A stretch of 64,000 nt of DNA from assembly GCA_037179385.1 (NCBI GenBank), contig CM074193.1:4919547-4983546 (forward strand), read 5' to 3'. The translations under genes were made by a program, and so were the position numbers. How positions within the stretch are numbered: position 1 is the stretch's first letter; each line of letters starts with the position of its first letter. The notes under the pieces were generated by a model. The model did not search any database. It had not been told where the DNA came from and saw only the letters and a program-made list of their open reading frames with translations. Shown here piece after piece: positions 61,436 through 64,000 of the stretch. The DNA comes from Holothuria scabra. Its lineage: Eukaryota > Echinodermata > Holothuroidea > Aspidochirotida > Holothuriidae.

Positions 61436-63576
61436 TAGGGCTCAACCGATAATCGGATCGGACATCGGATTGGGCCGGTTTTCCCGAACATCGGTAAAAT
61501 ATCGGATCGGCATTTTTCAGCTAAGTTCACTTGCTGATGTCTACTGATATTCCCTACCCTGATAACTGTTAAAATTACAAAGAAACTTTTTACTGCATGA
61601 TCTTGCAACTCCATATGCAAGTCAATCCCTATGCCTCAGCTGCAAAAAGTTTCTATAAATCACCACTAAAGGATAAGTAAACATTAGTAATAACAAGCCA
61701 GCAAAGTTGTTATTTCCTACGTAATATTTTACTTATTTCAGTTGCATTTTCGCTTCCTGTTGGTCCCATACTGTAGTTGTTTGATGACAGTTTCATACAT
61801 TCTTTTTGCTCAAATAGAGCACAAACCTGCAATACATGTAAACTGTACGATTAAATTTCTTTCAAGAGTTACTCCGTTGTTGTTACAAACTTTGCTCCAC
61901 CTTTTTCATGATGGAATGATCCAATATTGGCATGGGTTAGACCAAGTGTTTGCACGTGGTATTAAAAAAAAACTTTCATAAAAAGGTCCCGATCGCAATA
62001 TCCCTCAGGTTGGGTGATTTCACATTTTTGCCTGAAGTCCTCCCAATTCTCTGGTGAAGAGCTTTTTTGGGAAGACAAGCAATACTCCCGAAGATGAATA
62101 AAGTAGACCTATAGCAACGATTTGTTCATGCTCCATTGGGTACTGTATATACATCAGAAGTTTACACTCTATCGGAGAGGTAGCGATCACGTTCACAAAC
62201 TTGTTCAAATCAAACGGACAGATATTAGAAAAATAAGAAAGAAAAAACCTTTCTAAGAAAATCAATACTTCTTTACACCTTTGTCTTTTTCATATTTTAA
62301 TTTTTGAACGTTTTTCGACTCAAAAAGCAATCCTGCTAACTCCACCTTGGAGCTGTTTGTGTTACTTCTTTCAAAACATAAGGTTAAAATATCTACCGAT
62401 CCCAGCCTTTGTTTACAGTATTCTCGATCACGTCCGAATTACGTCATTCTTGTGAAATTTGCATTTGTCATACACGTGCGCCAACACCCACCCTATTATG
62501 GCCTTATTAGGAAGTCGCGTACCTAGGAGTACTACGTAGGTTCATTCATAACCGCCCTGCCATTGAGGTTGGGACACCCTCCAAATTCCTGTCGAAGAGA
62601 AACTCTCCACCACGCGTGGGTAAACGGCATGATTTTGGTGCTCACAAGATAATGAAATTTTGCTTAGATCGTTATTTTTCCCAAACAATTTTAGTGCTGG
62701 TAGTTACATCCTAGTATTTTATACATAACACAAGGTTATTTTGATTCGTGGTGAAGAATCAAACCAACAATCTTGGTGTCTTAAATTATCGTCAATATTT
62801 AGCAAATCATTGCAGTCATATCTTGGCACTAAACATATAGTGGAAAAGTGTTCATTTACAAAATACTGACACAATAAACCATTATATCCGCCTGCACAAG
62901 TCTCGAATTTATTTTTAGGTCTGATTTTCATTTCGGTATACTCGAAGTAGCGTCCCGTATTGTGTATTTTAGGAGTTACTGTATGCAGGGTCGGCTCGGT
63001 TTAGATAGAGTTGTAAAAGATTCTTGCAGAATATACGGCATGCAGTACATCTTGTCTGCAAGTTTCAACATAACTCGAAAACTAACTTGCAGTGTTGGCA
63101 CGCCCATTGCTACGGTATGAATCATTGTAGCTTAATTGCATGCAGATTCTAAAGCCATAGTGTACGTTATAGCATACACTGATCTGAGAAGCAACACTAC
63201 GTCAGCATGATCGGCCCTCGCACCAGTGAAAATTTGAACTTAATTAAATAGAGTAAAACAAACATTCAAACTCGAATATAATTTCAGGTGATCAGTTCAT
63301 TCACAGTCTTGATTAAATTCATACTAGTTTGCAAACTATTAGACATTTTTAAGATGACTTTGAACAGGAATAAATGCGCGTGCAATGTAGAGGCATTGCT
63401 TATAGTTACAACAGGCAAATCTAGACCTACTAGTAAACAGGAAAAAATTGTGGGCCTAAACGCATAGATACAGCGGGGTGGCGAAAATATCGGATCGGAT
63501 CGGATATCGACCGATGTTGGGGAAAAAAACATCGGACATCGAATCGGCAGTGAGAAACCACATCAGTTAGGCCCTA
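61436..63576. mobile_element. hAT-like element with perfect 8-bp target duplication
   Basis: A 2141-bp insert flanked by GTCATGAC on both sides (61428-61435 and 63577-63584). Ends are TAGGGCTCAACCGATAATCG on the left and, from the other strand, TAGGGCCTAACTGATG on the right. Subterminal ATCGGATCGG words are clustered at both ends (61455-61510 and 63488-63545). TAGGG ends with 8-bp duplications fit the hAT superfamily. No transposase motifs are seen in the short internal frames (maximum about 82 codons), so it is non-autonomous or decayed. Confidence 0.85.
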
Positions 63577-63584
63577 GTCATGAC

Positions 63585-64000
63585 CCTAAAAAGTACATGC
63601 CTTTTATAAGTCACAAATATCCTGCAAAACTTCTCTGCTTTACAAAATACCTCAATTTAAAAGATGTGCTGTGAAAGCAACCCTCCTGGTCTTGTACCTA
63701 TCACATCTTGAGTTTGCTCAAATACTTAAAATATACCAATAGCATTCATACTTGCGGAAAACTTTCCACACATTAAATATCATAAAATCATAAAATCTGG
63801 AGGACAACGGAACAAGTTTATTATAAATCAAGGATTCTTTTATCAACAATTGGTTCCTTCTGTTAATTTGGATTTTTCTAACTTTATGAAATCTTTACAT
63901 CTATGACTAGACCATTACGTAAAGGGGTAAGCACTAATGGTCATATCAACAAGCATATGAGAAATTTACAAGGCTTTTTTCATTTGAGGTCCAGAAATGT
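63585..64000. other. Unannotated right edge of the window
   Basis: AT-rich sequence after the hAT-like element; no exon, repeat family or motif recognised. Confidence 0.5.

Overview
This is animal nuclear DNA. Genes are split by spliceosomal introns of about 0.4 to 10 kb, all with GT-AG ends, and the spaces between exons are filled with MITEs, hAT-like DNA transposons and decayed LINE fragments. There is no prokaryotic gene organisation, CRISPR array or operon. The proteins are clearly metazoan but differ from vertebrate versions. The repeat profile (hAT ends beginning CAGTGGCG, TTAA-flanked MITEs, CR1/Jockey-like LINE remnants) fits a non-vertebrate animal, perhaps a marine deuterostome such as an echinoderm or hemichordate. 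That placement is inference.

Three conserved genes were assembled exon by exon with consistent reading phases. (1) The 3' end of ORC3 is on the + strand (three exons, 472-2283). It ends in the characteristic TWGGC C-terminus, and the rest of the gene lies left of the window. (2) A complete NUDC gene is on the - strand (nine exons, 5228-19214, 326 aa), converging on ORC3. (3) An ARHGAP20-type Rho GTPase-activating protein is on the - strand (12 coding exons, 36589-60359, about 1275 aa). It has PH, RA and RhoGAP domains and a 734-residue serine-rich tail in one large last exon. Its proposed first coding exon is 14 codons long and sits about 10.3 kb upstream of exon 2.

The 20-33 kb stretch between NUDC and the ARHGAP20-like gene is a repeat-rich accessory zone. 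It holds a 2.76 kb hAT-like element (20418-23178) inserted into a small ORF, an array of about 180-bp modules inside that element, nested LINE pieces (endonuclease/ORF1 remnant, two RT C-termini), a TTAA-flanked element with 'CACACCGCCACGAC' ends (28143-29963), and further hAT-like fragments. A 2.14 kb hAT-like element with a perfect palindromic 8-bp target duplication (61436-63576) lies just upstream of the first ARHGAP20-like exon.

Two TTAA-flanked MITE families are scattered through the window (families A and B, ten copies in all). Three of those copies abut one another and share single TTAA sites at 55049-55894. I found no evidence for a new multi-gene biological system. The most notable signals are the transposon arrangements, the possible PDZ-binding tail on the RhoGAP, and two small unrecognised ORFs (17039-17272 - and 20222-20428 +).
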